Part shown: positions 34,472 through 45,100 of the stretch, in pieces | Layout of the letters: each line of letters begins with the position of its first letter | Numbering within the stretch: position 1 is the first letter of the stretch | Assembly (NCBI GenBank): GCA_965227315.1 | Contig: OZ245737.1 | Coordinates: 434,001-498,000 of the forward strand | From: JANQHS01 sp965227315 | GTDB lineage: Bacteria; Bacteroidota; Bacteroidia; Cytophagales; CCMP332 | Direction: 5' to 3' | Length of the DNA: 64,000 nucleotides | The notes under the pieces: model-generated | What the model saw: the letters and a program-made list of their open reading frames with translations, nothing else | Database searches by the model: none | Told to the model about the DNA's origin: nothing | Made by a program: the position numbers and the translations under genes

Positions 34472-35319
34472 ACCAGATCGATCATTAAGAAGATTTGAAC
34501 AAGAGGAAGGTAGACAAAGGAAGAAAACATCAGCTTTCTGGCCGCAGAGTTGCTTGAGGTCTTTAGGAGCTCATAAGCGAAATATACCATCATAAGCCCA
34601 CCGGCCAACAATGCCATAGTACCCCACATCCCTGTCATTCCGATCTTCATTGGAACGATGGCAATTGGGAGAAGGAACAGCGAATAAAAAAACAAATGGA
34701 AGGCAGACTTTTTGCTTTTTCCGGTTGGGGAAGGAAGGAGTTGGAATCCCGCCTTGTTATAATCTTCATCCATGATCCAGGCAATGGACCAGAAATGTGG
34801 GAATTGCCATAAAAACTGGATCGAAAACAGAACGATTCCGGGGAATGTGACCTGCCCTGTTGCTGCTACCCATCCGATAAGCGGTGGCAGTGCTCCCGGG
34901 ATAGCGCCTACCAAAACGGCAACTGGAGTGATCCTCTTCAGCGGCGTATATGCAAAAGCATACAATACCAGGGACAAAAGACTGATGAGGGCGGCGCCGA
35001 TATTTACAAAGAACAGAAGCGCAAAAGACCCCAATACAGCCTGCAAACTGGCCAACACCATAGCTTGCACAACCCCAATTTTTCCACTCGGGATGGGTCG
35101 GCCTTTCGTCCGGTCCATCAGGGCGTCAAGATCCCTCTCCAGGATCTGGTTCACAGAGTTTGCCGCTCCCGTGATCAGGAAGCCACCGATCAACAGCCCC
35201 AGCAACTCAAGAGGTGCATTGAGGATTCCGCCTTTGCCTAGGAAGTATCCCACAAAAGCAGAAAACAATACAAGCAGACTTAGCTTAAACTTTACCAGTT
35301 CTCCTACACTTCTGATCAT
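34468..35319 (-). CDS. ctaB: protohaem IX farnesyltransferase (haem O synthase)
   Basis: 283 residues from the ATG at 35319; a TTG at 35340 adds seven residues. UbiA-type polyprenyltransferase with eight or nine membrane helices. The diphosphate-metal motif is in VNQILERDLDALMDRTKGRP (N..xxDxxxD), and a second one sits in MDEDYNKAGFQLLP. It farnesylates haem b to haem O, the precursor of haem A for the oxidase. It lies between subunits I and III in the operon, 31 nt after ctaD, and overlaps the subunit III start. Confidence 0.92.
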   Translation of the reverse strand: MIRSVGELVKFKLSLLVLFSAFVGYFLGKGGILNAPLELLGLLIGGFLITGAANSVNQILERDLDALMDRTKGRPIPSGKIGVVQAMVLASLQAVLGSFALLFFVNIGAALISLLSLVLYAFAYTPLKRITPVAVLVGAIPGALPPLIGWVAATGQVTFPGIVLFSIQFLWQFPHFWSIAWIMDEDYNKAGFQLLPSPTGKSKKSAFHLFFYSLFLLPIAIVPMKIGMTGMWGTMALLAGGLMMVYFAYELLKTSSNSAARKLMFSSFVYLPLVQIFLMIDLV

Positions 35320-35350
35320 CCCTGTGAAACTCAGCCTCAACCCGACCTAA

Positions 35351-37219
35351 CTATAAGTTAATTGCCTCACCATCAGCTGGAGCACCCTTTTCATGGGCGA
35401 CCTGTTCCTGTTCTTCAGGAAGATTCGATTCAGGTGTCTCTGAAAGAGGAGTGGTTTGAGGAATAAAATCCTCTGCAGCTCCGGGCTTGCTATAATCATA
35501 AGGCCAACGATATACAGCTGGGATCTCACCCTTCCAGTTTCCATGCCCTGGGAATCTTTCTGTGGTCCATTCAATGGTGTTGGATCTCCATGGGTTCTTA
35601 GGAGCCAACCTCCCTCGGAATATGGAATAGAAGAAGTTGAATCCAAAGATCAACTGCCCGATGAAAGCCATGATGGCTGCCACAGATATCAATTCATTCA
35701 ATTCGATATAGCCCTGGAAGGCGTCAAAATTCGTGAAGGAATAATACCTTCTTGGGAAACCGCTGATCCCTAAATAGTGCATAGGGAAGAAAACCAGGTA
35801 AACACCGATGAAAGTCATCCAGAAATGGATATAGCCAAGTCTTTCATCAAGCATTCTACCGAAGAGCTTTGGAAACCAATGGTATACTCCGGCCATCATT
35901 CCAAAAAAGGCCGAGGCTCCCATCACCAGGTGGAAGTGAGCAACCACATAATATGTATCGTGAAGCTGTATATCCAGAGCGGAGTTACCCAATATGATCC
36001 CTGTTACGCCACCCGAAATAAATAGTGAAACCAGACCGATGGCAAACAACATCCCCGGAGTGAATACAATATTACCCTTCCAGAGAGTCGTGATATAATT
36101 AAATGCCTTTACCGCAGATGGTATGGCGATGATCAGCGTCAGCAACATGAAAACAGAGCCAAGGAAAGGGTTCATTCCGGTTACGAACATGTGGTGAGCC
36201 CATACAATGAATGACAGCACTGCAATGGCCAACATCGAACCGATCATGGCTTTATATCCGAAGATCGGCTTTCGCGAATTCGTAGCGATCACCTCAGAGG
36301 CCAGCCCTAGGGCCGGGAGGATGATGATATATACTTCAGGATGCCCGAGGAACCAGAATAAATGCTGGAACAACAAGGGGCTTCCGCCGACATGTTGCAA
36401 GGCCTCTCCCCCTATATAAATATCGGAAAGGAAGAAGCTCGTTCCGAAAGATCTGTCGAAGATCAACAGCAGAGCAGCAGCAAACAGAACCGGGAAAGAA
36501 AGGAGTGCGATGATCGCTGTGATAAAAAAGGCCCAGATCGTCAACGGCATTCTGCCAAAGGACATTCCCCTGGTCCTCATATTGATCACCGTACTGATAT
36601 AGTTAATACCACCCAGCAATACCGATGCGATAAACAGTGCCATGGCCGTCAGCCAAAGCGTCATTCCCAGACCTGAACCACTCATGGCCTGGGGCAATGC
36701 ACTCAAAGGAGGATAGATCACCCATCCTCCGGAAGCAGGGCCTGTTTCGATGAACAATGAAATGAACATCACCACACTGGACAGAAAAAACGCCCAGTAG
36801 GAAAGCATGTTCAAAAAAGGAGATGCCATATCCCTGGCTCCGATCTGGAGTGGGATCAGGAGGTTGGAAAACGTACCTGAAAGGCCGGCTGTAAGCAGGA
36901 AAAATACCATAATGGTACCATGCATGGTCACGGCCGCCAGATAAAATTCAGGATCCATTTTACCATCTACGATCCACTTTCCAAAGAAAGGCTGAAGGAA
37001 AGACATGTCCATCTCCGGGAATCCAAGCTGTAGCCGGAATACTATGGACAAAAATCCACCCACCAGAGCCCAAAGCAATCCGGTGATCAGGAATTGCCTG
37101 GCGATCATTTTATGATCCTGAGAAAAAACGTAGGTGGTTATGAAATTCCCTTCATGATGCTCATGATCGTGATGCACATCATGAGCCTGGGCAACTGCTT
37201 GTTCAGTGTTCGCTTCCAT
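35351..37219 (-). CDS. ctaD: cytochrome c oxidase subunit I
   Basis: 622 residues with twelve or more membrane helices. Haem a low-spin ligand in MHGTIMVFF, the His-Tyr crosslink motif WFLGHPEVYI, CuB ligands WAHHMFVTG, and haem a3/a ligands HDTYYVVAHFHLVMG. A His-rich N-terminal tail (VHHDHEHHEG) precedes the first helix and may bind metal. It reduces oxygen and pumps protons in the inner membrane with subunits II-IV. The K-channel region NSRKPIFGYKAM looks normal for an A-type oxidase. Subunit II ends 3 nt upstream. Confidence 0.97.
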   Translation of the reverse strand: MEANTEQAVAQAHDVHHDHEHHEGNFITTYVFSQDHKMIARQFLITGLLWALVGGFLSIVFRLQLGFPEMDMSFLQPFFGKWIVDGKMDPEFYLAAVTMHGTIMVFFLLTAGLSGTFSNLLIPLQIGARDMASPFLNMLSYWAFFLSSVVMFISLFIETGPASGGWVIYPPLSALPQAMSGSGLGMTLWLTAMALFIASVLLGGINYISTVINMRTRGMSFGRMPLTIWAFFITAIIALLSFPVLFAAALLLIFDRSFGTSFFLSDIYIGGEALQHVGGSPLLFQHLFWFLGHPEVYIIILPALGLASEVIATNSRKPIFGYKAMIGSMLAIAVLSFIVWAHHMFVTGMNPFLGSVFMLLTLIIAIPSAVKAFNYITTLWKGNIVFTPGMLFAIGLVSLFISGGVTGIILGNSALDIQLHDTYYVVAHFHLVMGASAFFGMMAGVYHWFPKLFGRMLDERLGYIHFWMTFIGVYLVFFPMHYLGISGFPRRYYSFTNFDAFQGYIELNELISVAAIMAFIGQLIFGFNFFYSIFRGRLAPKNPWRSNTIEWTTERFPGHGNWKGEIPAVYRWPYDYSKPGAAEDFIPQTTPLSETPESNLPEEQEQVAHEKGAPADGEAINL

Positions 37220-37222
37220 TGA

Positions 37223-38272
37223 TTAAGAAGATTTCTTGTTTTCTAATTTTTCAAGAAGAGCCTGGTTGGTTCCCCTTTTTTGAATCGCTTCTTTGACATA
37301 GTCCACGTTCGATTCGGCCCATGGAGTTTGTTCGGCGTACCAAGTATTGAACTCCTCCTCTTCCAATACCACAATTTCCATTCTCATGGCAAAATGGCCC
37401 CGCCCGCAGATCTCCGTACAGGCAAGCTCATAATCAAATTCGGGGTTGCCGGTCTTGGCCCTCATTTCATCGGTAGTGATGGTCGGGGTGAAAAGGAACT
37501 GTGTTTCCATACCGGGAACAGCATCCATTTTTAGCCTGAAATGAGGCATGAACACACTGTGTAGTACATCTACAGCCCTGATCTTTAGAAAAACGGGCCT
37601 ACCCTTTGGTAAATAAATTTTTCTTGGAACGAAATCATCCAGGGCAGCTTGTTGGGTAAAATCAACCCCAAACTGATTGGTCGCATCGATCAGTCTGAAA
37701 TCATAAGGCCCGAACTGATTATCCTTGCCGGGGTAGCGGACTTCCCAGGCGAATTGCTTTGCCTTCACTTCGATCTTCAATGCATTTTCCGGAATATCCG
37801 AAAGCATGATCTTACCCCAGGTCCTCAATCCAGCCAGGACCAAGAGGGTCAGAACAATTGCGGGGATAACGGTCCAAATAATTTCGAGTTTGTTGTTCTC
37901 CGGATAGAAAGTGGCCTGATTCCCTTCTCTGTACCTGTAGCGGAAGGCAAAATAGAACAAGACAAAGTTTGTAACCAGGAATACGATCAGGATGATCGCA
38001 GTGGTAACCCAGAATAGCTGATCGGTCCAATGACCATGTTCTGATGCGGATTCCGGAAGGAAATGCTCTGCCAAATGACCATTGTAATACCAGGCAGCAA
38101 GAATGCCCACAATGAACATAAAGGGCAGCAGGAATGCATTGATATTGTTTGCAGAAGTCTCCCTCTTTTTATGTGTCCCCTTGACTACCGCAACTGTTCC
38201 GCCAAGACGAAAGAGGAGGAAAAGAACCAGTAAGACTAAAAGTACGCCAAGACCAATTAATAAATTTAGCAT
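37223..38272 (-). CDS. ctaC: cytochrome c oxidase subunit II
   Basis: 349 residues. Two N-terminal membrane segments and the CuA cupredoxin domain. The CuA ligands are in VLHSVFMPHFRLKMDAVPG (His) and ELACTEICGRGHFAMRM (two Cys, Glu, His, Met). No CxxCH motif is present, so there is no fused cytochrome c domain; electrons must come from the separate haem c of ActE or ActA. An extra N-terminal helix (LIGLGVLLVLLVLFLLFRLG) precedes the usual two. First oxidase gene after the six act genes, 9 nt downstream. Confidence 0.95.
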   Translation of the reverse strand: MLNLLIGLGVLLVLLVLFLLFRLGGTVAVVKGTHKKRETSANNINAFLLPFMFIVGILAAWYYNGHLAEHFLPESASEHGHWTDQLFWVTTAIILIVFLVTNFVLFYFAFRYRYREGNQATFYPENNKLEIIWTVIPAIVLTLLVLAGLRTWGKIMLSDIPENALKIEVKAKQFAWEVRYPGKDNQFGPYDFRLIDATNQFGVDFTQQAALDDFVPRKIYLPKGRPVFLKIRAVDVLHSVFMPHFRLKMDAVPGMETQFLFTPTITTDEMRAKTGNPEFDYELACTEICGRGHFAMRMEIVVLEEEEFNTWYAEQTPWAESNVDYVKEAIQKRGTNQALLEKLENKKSS

Positions 38273-38281
38273 CTCTAGAAA

Positions 38282-39628
38282 TTAAATATGGTGATGAACA
38301 CTTTCTTCCAACATCGGGTGATTGGCCGGAACCAACTTGTACCTCGACAAACCGTTTAGCACGACGAAGGCAAAAAGTCCAAGATAGACCAGGTACGTGC
38401 CAATTTCCATAAACCCTATACCCCCGTGATCTTTCAGTGTGCCGGGAGTAATCATCAGGTAGAAATCAATGAAGTGTCCCACGATAACAATAGAAGTTAC
38501 GATCCTTAACATCAGCCATTGTCTCTTCGCATCCCTTGTCATTAATAACAGGAAGGGCAGAAAAAAGTTGAGCAGCAAATTCAAATAAAACAATGGTGCG
38601 TAAGTATGCGAATTCAGCCTTTCCCAGAAGTAAACTGTCTCTTCAGGAATGTTGGCATAATAGATCAACAAGAACTGGCTAAACCAGATGTAAGTCCAGA
38701 AAATGCTGAACCCAAAAACAAATTTTCCAAGATCATGAATGTGATTCTCATTCACCATAGGCAGGTAACCCAACTTCTTCAACCAGACGGTCATTAGGGT
38801 TATCGAGGCAAGGCCCGTAACAAACCATGAAGCAAAAATATACCAGCCGAACATGGTACTATACCAGTGAGTATCGATGGACATGATCCAGTCCCAAGCA
38901 AGAATAGAAGAACTGACAGCAAAGAATATGATGAAAATCGCGGAGGTGGTCACAGACTTATGGTAGTACCTTGTTCCGCCTTCCTGATCTTCAGCAAGGG
39001 TGTATTTTCTCAGCAAGAAGAATGCTCCCGTCCATACGCCCAAGCCAATGAGCATTCTTGCCCAGTAGAAAGTCATATTCAGAAAGCCCGCTTTTCCAAC
39101 GATGATCTCATCGTATTCAGGATTTGGACTTCCATCCTCTAAGAACTCCACATATAATGACTCATGAGTCCAGTGGAATAGATCGTGATTCGCAAGAAAG
39201 AAGACCAGTATGATCAATACCGCTCCGTAAGGAATCCAATGAGCGTAGGCGAGCATCACTCTGATGATCGAAGCAGACCAGCCTGCCCTTGCAACGTATT
39301 GGATCGCAAAAAAGAACAGGCCAATTATACCTATACCCATGAAGTACATATTATTGATCCATAGGTTGGCATAAAGTCTTTGATACCAATGGTATGCATG
39401 ATGTCCGCCGGCTTCTTCGGCATGGGAACCCTCTGCCTGATCATGAGCCATCAGACTGGCTACCTGATCAGATGAATTGTTCAGCAGGCTATGCTCTTCA
39501 TGATGCCCTCCGCCACCGGACATTTCAATGAAGATCCCCAAAACCATCAACACCAAACCGATAACGAGGATCAGAAATACATTCCTCTTTTGCTTTCCCG
39601 TAAACTCAAATTGGTCCATTTGACTCAT
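38282..39628 (-). CDS. actF: alternative complex III, ActF membrane subunit
   Basis: 448 residues with about ten membrane helices, an NrfD/PsrC-like quinol subunit. A His-rich, acidic loop (GGGGHHEEHSLL and HAEEAGGHHAYHWYQ, about residues 38-80) lies before helix 2. ActF pairs with ActC as the second membrane core of ACIII, which oxidises menaquinol and passes electrons to cytochrome c. It lies 10 nt after actE and 9 nt before ctaC. The fold call rests on operon position and length as well as sequence. Confidence 0.9.
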   Translation of the reverse strand: MSQMDQFEFTGKQKRNVFLILVIGLVLMVLGIFIEMSGGGGHHEEHSLLNNSSDQVASLMAHDQAEGSHAEEAGGHHAYHWYQRLYANLWINNMYFMGIGIIGLFFFAIQYVARAGWSASIIRVMLAYAHWIPYGAVLIILVFFLANHDLFHWTHESLYVEFLEDGSPNPEYDEIIVGKAGFLNMTFYWARMLIGLGVWTGAFFLLRKYTLAEDQEGGTRYYHKSVTTSAIFIIFFAVSSSILAWDWIMSIDTHWYSTMFGWYIFASWFVTGLASITLMTVWLKKLGYLPMVNENHIHDLGKFVFGFSIFWTYIWFSQFLLIYYANIPEETVYFWERLNSHTYAPLFYLNLLLNFFLPFLLLMTRDAKRQWLMLRIVTSIVIVGHFIDFYLMITPGTLKDHGGIGFMEIGTYLVYLGLFAFVVLNGLSRYKLVPANHPMLEESVHHHI

Positions 39629-39638
39629 AGTTCAGTTT

Positions 39639-40280
39639 TTAAGATTCCCCTTTTTGGAGTTTTTGTACGTACCTGGCGATCTTCCACCTTTCGTCAGGAG
39701 CCACCTGAGAGGCATGTGGCCACATTCTTCCTTTTCCATGCGTGATGACATGGTAAATATGTCCCTGAGAGACATCCTTCAAGGCTCTTGAATTGTATTT
39801 CGGAACTCCTGGATACATCGCAGCAACTTTCCCGTCAGCATTACCTGTTTTTCCGTGACAATGCTGGCAATAGGTCAGGTAAAGCTGTTTTCCCTCTTCA
39901 AGAACGAGTTCATCACCTTCGGCAAAGGGATTTTCAAGATTTGCCGCACTGTATGCCAGACTATCCTTATGAACCCTTTCAGCCTCAAAATAGACATCCG
40001 TGCCTTCGCCGTTGTAGGACCTTCTCGGGATGGTATTGGCAACAGGCTCCCTCATGTTCATCTCATAAGGGTTATTCGGATTGGAGCTATAGTACTCTCC
40101 GACATTCTGATCGGTAGAGTTCACCCACAGACCTGCCGACTTGTCCTTGACCTGCTTCAACGGCTCATAGGCCACCGAGTGGTACATATTCGGAGCATAC
40201 TCCGTACCCTGGTTCTCTCCTCCTGCCCTGCAGGAAACCATCACCACCGCGACGGCTAATGTGTATAGATAGATCCTCAT
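39639..40280 (-). CDS. actE: alternative complex III, ActE mono-haem cytochrome c
   Basis: 213 residues from the ATG at 40280; longer upstream frames read through actD. The signal peptide ends in VVMVSCRAGG, giving a lipobox, so it is a lipoprotein. One CxxCH haem site, YCQHCHGKTGNADG (about 131), with a C-terminal Met region (GRMWPHASQVAP) as axial ligand. ActE is the mono-haem electron exit of ACIII towards the oxidase. It overlaps nothing and lies 4 nt after actD. Confidence 0.93.
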   Translation of the reverse strand: MRIYLYTLAVAVVMVSCRAGGENQGTEYAPNMYHSVAYEPLKQVKDKSAGLWVNSTDQNVGEYYSSNPNNPYEMNMREPVANTIPRRSYNGEGTDVYFEAERVHKDSLAYSAANLENPFAEGDELVLEEGKQLYLTYCQHCHGKTGNADGKVAAMYPGVPKYNSRALKDVSQGHIYHVITHGKGRMWPHASQVAPDERWKIARYVQKLQKGES

Positions 40281-40284
40281 GGTA

Positions 40285-40815
40285 TTAATCTTCAAAATCT
40301 TTACGGTAAACTTCAGATGCTCCATTGCTCTGAAGCATTCCCTGAATTTCATTTTCGCTTCTGCTGTTGGCCGCGAGATCGATCGCCATCACATGCTTAT
40401 CATCTGTGCTCCTCAGATCAAAGATCCTTGGTTTGGCCCAGGGAGCGAGTCCGGCAATGACAAGGAATGTTCCTACCATTCCCAGAGAACCGATCAATAC
40501 GGTCAGCTCAAAGGTCACCGGCACAAATGGAGGTGCGGAAATGAAGTTCTTACCGCCGATGATCATGGGCCAATCAAATCCCAACATCCAGGTCTGCATC
40601 CAAATCGCAAATGAAGTTCCGCACATTCCGAAACAGAAAGCCGCCACCGACATTTTCGAGCGCTTGTACCCCAGCTTTTCTTCGATTCCATGAACCGGGA
40701 ACGGGGTGTATACATCTTCGATCTTGATGCCTGATTCGCGTATCTTGGGTATCGCATTCAGCAACACATCATCATCATCAAACACCCCTACCAAATAATT
40801 TTTCTTCAGATCCAT
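40285..40815 (-). CDS. actD: alternative complex III, ActD (DUF3341)
   Basis: 176 residues. Cytoplasmic N-terminal domain with FDDDDVLLNAIPKIRESGIK, then two membrane helices (AAFCFGMCGTSFAIWMQTWM, FELTVLIGSLGMVGTFLVI), then a cytoplasmic tail ending VYRKDFED. This is the DUF3341 family, which forms ActD in ACIII. It lies between actC and actE, 3-4 nt from each. Confidence 0.93.
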   Translation of the reverse strand: MDLKKNYLVGVFDDDDVLLNAIPKIRESGIKIEDVYTPFPVHGIEEKLGYKRSKMSVAAFCFGMCGTSFAIWMQTWMLGFDWPMIIGGKNFISAPPFVPVTFELTVLIGSLGMVGTFLVIAGLAPWAKPRIFDLRSTDDKHVMAIDLAANSRSENEIQGMLQSNGASEVYRKDFED

Positions 40816-40818
40816 TGG

Positions 40819-42183
40819 TTATGACTTTTGACTATCCGATTTCAATATTGTTTTAACCTCAGCAATGTTGATCACCGGGAAGAATTTGGCAAACAGCAGG
40901 AATGCCGTAAAAAAGAACCCGAATGTCAACAGGAAGTCTCCTACATCGTACATCGTTGGAGTGAACATAGCCCAGCTGGAAGGAAGATAATCCCTGTGGA
41001 GGGAGGTCACGATGATCACAAACCTTTCGAACCACATTCCAATGTTCACAATAATGGAAAGGATGAATGTGGAAACGATGCTTCTTCTGATGGGCTTGAA
41101 CCAGAACAACTGCGGTGATACCACATTACACGTCATCATGGAAAAATACGCCCACCAATATGGTCCCAGAGCCCTGTTGCGGAATGCATACCATTCGGCT
41201 TCCACACCGGAATACCAGGCCATGAACAACTCGGTGATGTAGGCGATACCAACGATCGAACCAGTAACGATGATCACTATATTCATCAGCTCGATGTGGT
41301 ACAGAGTAATGTAATTCTCAAGATGAAAGACCTTCCTGGTGATCAGCAAAAGTGTTAATACCATTGCAAACCCTGAGAAGATCGCTCCGGCAACGAAATA
41401 GGGAGGGAAAATTGTCGTATGCCAGCCCGGTATGACCGATGTTGCGAAGTCAAAACTTACAATGGTATGTACCGAAAGTACCAGTGGTGTTGCCAATCCG
41501 GCAAGAACAAGAGCAACAGTCTCGTAATGGTTCCAATCCCTTGCTTTTCCGGTCCATCCAAAGCTCAATGCGCTGTAGAACGTTTTTCTCCAAGGGATCT
41601 TGGCCCTGTCTCTGATGGTGGCAAAATCCGGGATAAGTCCCAGGTACCAGAAAACAAGTGAAACCGTGAAATATGTTGTAATCGCGAATACGTCCCAGAG
41701 AAGCGGGGAATTGAAGTTCACCCAAAGAGAACCAAAAGTATTCGGCAGCGGAAGAACCCAATACAGACCGAGCCAAAGACGACCCATATGGATCAGTGGG
41801 AATGTCGCAGCGCATATCACAGCGAAGATGGTCATCGCCTCCGCTGCCCGGTTGATCGACATCCGCCATTTCTGCCTGAAGAGGAGCAGAATGGCTGAAA
41901 TAAGCGTACCGGCGTGACCGATACCGACCCACCAGACGAAGTTGGTGATGTCCCAGGCCCAACCAACGGTCTTGTTCAGACCCCAGACCCCAATGCCATC
42001 CCAAAGAGTACGGTAAAGGCAATAAACGCCAAAACCAAGGGTCGCCAGCGAAAGTGCAATGGCAACCATCCAGGATTTGCTTGGGGGTCTTTCTACATAA
42101 CGGCAGATATCATCGGACACATCGTGCAATGTCTTTGTGCCGGTGATCAGTGGTGTTCTGACAGATGAAACGACTACGCTCAT
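40819..42183 (-). CDS. actC: alternative complex III, ActC quinol-binding membrane subunit
   Basis: 454 residues with about ten membrane helices, NrfD/PsrC family. Recognisable: WAWDITNFVWWVGIGHAGTL with conserved quinol-site His and aromatic residues, then PNTFGSLWVNFNSPLLWDVFAI, and VIPGWHTTIFPPYFVAGAIFSG. ActC docks the ActB iron-sulfur subunit and oxidises menaquinol. The gene lies 3 nt after actB and 3 nt before actD, a strictly packed operon. Confidence 0.94.
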   Translation of the reverse strand: MSVVVSSVRTPLITGTKTLHDVSDDICRYVERPPSKSWMVAIALSLATLGFGVYCLYRTLWDGIGVWGLNKTVGWAWDITNFVWWVGIGHAGTLISAILLLFRQKWRMSINRAAEAMTIFAVICAATFPLIHMGRLWLGLYWVLPLPNTFGSLWVNFNSPLLWDVFAITTYFTVSLVFWYLGLIPDFATIRDRAKIPWRKTFYSALSFGWTGKARDWNHYETVALVLAGLATPLVLSVHTIVSFDFATSVIPGWHTTIFPPYFVAGAIFSGFAMVLTLLLITRKVFHLENYITLYHIELMNIVIIVTGSIVGIAYITELFMAWYSGVEAEWYAFRNRALGPYWWAYFSMMTCNVVSPQLFWFKPIRRSIVSTFILSIIVNIGMWFERFVIIVTSLHRDYLPSSWAMFTPTMYDVGDFLLTFGFFFTAFLLFAKFFPVINIAEVKTILKSDSQKS

Positions 42184-42186
42184 TAT

Positions 42187-45100
42187 CTATGCTTGATTAC
42201 TTTTTTCCTTATTTCTAACCTTGGTCAGGTAGGACACATTCGGTGCTACCCTGATCGCCTCCAGTGCATGGAAAGCTCTTTCCTTGTTCTCACTGGAAAG
42301 AACCTCACTGATGCGTGACTTGGGATCATTCATGTCCCCGAAAACCAATGCTTCGGTAGGACAAGCTTCCGCACAGGCCGTGGTGATCTCTCCGTCTTTC
42401 ACTTTCCTTCCCTCCTTCTTGGCGGTGAGTTTTCCTTCCTGAACCCTTTGCACACAGAAAGTACATTTTTCCATAACCCCTCTTGACCTTACGGTCACAT
42501 CAGGATTCAAGACCATTTTTCCAAGGTCGTTGTTCATTCCAAGATTATCAGGGAATTGTCTGTTGTCATGGTATTTGAACCAGTTGAATCTTCTAACCTT
42601 ATAAGGACAGTTATTGGCACAATACCTGGTCCCGATGCAACGGTTATAAACCATTTGGTTCAGACCTTCAGTGCTATGCGTTGTTGCAGCAACCGGACAT
42701 ACCGTTTCGCAGGGAGCATTGTTGCATTGCTGACACATCATGGGTTGGAAAACCACCTCAGGATTATCCGAAGGCACTTCACCACCCTGCCAATGATCAC
42801 TATCGCTGCTGTAGTAGCGATCGACTCTGAGCCAATGCATTTCCCTTCTGTTGATCACCTCATCCCTTCCGACAACCGGAATATTGTTCTCAGAATTACA
42901 TGAAACGATACAGGCAGAACAACCTGTGCAGCTGTTCAGGTCAACAACCATACCCCAATGGTGATTGGGATATTTATGACCCTTCCAAAGCGAAATATTC
43001 TTCGGAGCGGTTTTTCCGTCGTAGGTGGAGATCTTCGGAAAGGACCGGCCCGCCCATGCATCCTTTTTGTATTCGTTCAGTGTGGTCTCCTGGATCACAA
43101 AATCCCTACCCATATAGGTATGATGGGTTTGTGTCTGAGCAAGTTTCCTCTTACCTGTTGCTTTGGCCAGTGAGACCCCATTGGTAATTGAATAATTCAC
43201 ATAACCATCGGTGCCGGCCATTGGATATACATTTGCTCCGATCCCATTGCCCACTTTTCCGGAATTCGTTCTTCCGTATCCATAGGCAACTCCCAGAACT
43301 CCAGCGGTTTGCCCCGGTTGTATCAAGGCCGGCAGTGTAACCGATTTTCCGCTCGCCGTCAATGTCAGCAGATCGTCCTGGTTGATCCCCTGCTCCTTGG
43401 CATCGGGTACACTGATCGAAATATAATTATCCCAGCAGACCTTGGAGATCGGATCAGGGGTTTCCTGCAGCCAGGGGTTGTTGGCCATTTCACCGGATCC
43501 TATGCTATGGGATTCGTAGATCACCAATTCCATGCCCTGAGCTCCTCCCGATATTCTTGATGCGGCTGTTGGCATCGATTCGTAGATCAGAACCGGAACC
43601 ATGTCGAATCCCTCTTCCGATGGTGTCTCTACCTCATGAACACCGTCATGAAGACAACGATCCCAGAAAAGGTCAAATGACTTTTCTGAAGTCTCTGAAT
43701 TATAGACATTCTCTTTCCAGTAATTCCTCACATAATCGTAATAGGAATCATCACGCCCTGCAAAACGAAGCAGAGATTCTTCAGCCTGCCTTGTATTGAA
43801 TAAGGGGTTGATAGTCGGCTGAGCAAGGCTGTAAGATCCTTTCCTCGGCATGGAATCATTCCATGATTCAAGAAAGTGATGCGACGGACAATTGTACTGT
43901 ACCTCAACGGCGGTTTCATCAGAAACCATAGCCGTGGAAATCGAAAGAAGAGCTTTCTTAATACCTTCTTTGATCTTGCCACCCAATGGATGATCATAAA
44001 CAGGGTTACAGTTTAAAAAGACAACCCCTTTATACTCACCGCTGGAAAGACCATTGGCGAAATCAACCATTTTCCGATCATCCCCCTGCCTTGATGTGTT
44101 TCCTTTGCTTGGATCGATGGTCTGACCATAGTTCTCAAGCATATAGTTGATGCCATTCACAAGGGTCTGGATATTTGGATCGTTTGACCCGCAGACCACC
44201 AGTGATTTCCCCTTGCTCCTCAGCAATTCATCTGCAGCCTGGTCAAGGTTATTATAGCTTCCATCGCCACCGGAAACGGATGCTCCGCCGGTTTTGGCAG
44301 CTACCATGTTGTAAAGGGCTTTGACAACCTCACCCTCTTCAGAAGGTTTGATCTTGGTCCGGTAATCAGCGCTTGCACCGGTCATGGTAAACAAAGACTC
44401 TAACTGAAAATGTCTGGACATCTTCTTCTTTGATTTACCTACTTTTCTTCCTTGAGCATACTGCCTTGAATACTCAATGGGAGAAACCCATGATCCCAGG
44501 AAGTCGGCATTGATGCTGACGATAGTTTTGGCTTTCGAAAAGTCATAGGCCGGCACGAAACCAACCCCAAAAGACATTTCATTGCCTTTTCTGATGCCAT
44601 AATTGGAGTTCACATCGTATTGGATGTGCTCAACGCCCGGATATTGTTCCTGGATCTCGGAAATCAGATTAAGAGTGGAAGGGCTGGTGACCGACTTGCT
44701 CACCAGGGCAATTTTTCCACCGGAGTTTGTGATTGAACTGATCTTCTGATTGATCTCGGCATCGACTGTTTTCCAATCGGAATCCTGCCCCTTGGTCTTT
44801 GGTCCTGTTAAGCGATCCTTGTTGTAAAGATCGAGCACCGAGGCGATGACCCTTGAGTTAATCGAACCCTGGGTAACATCGGACATCTTGTTTCCCTTGA
44901 TGTATACAGGCCTGCCCTCGCGGGTTTTCACGAGAACACTACAATAGTCGCCATCCTGAGAATAGGTTGACGCATAATAGTTAGCAACACCAGGGTCGAC
45001 ATCCGTCGGCTTATTGAGGTATGGAATAGCCTTTCTGACCGGAGCCTCACAGGCCGCGAGCGATGCGGCAGCAACTGAGAACCCCATTAGCTTTAAGAAG

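Noticed and set aside
41450..42022. 190-residue minus-strand frame inside actC
   Set aside because: Overlaps a well-defined actC frame on the same strand and reads Ser/Arg/Cys-rich without motifs.
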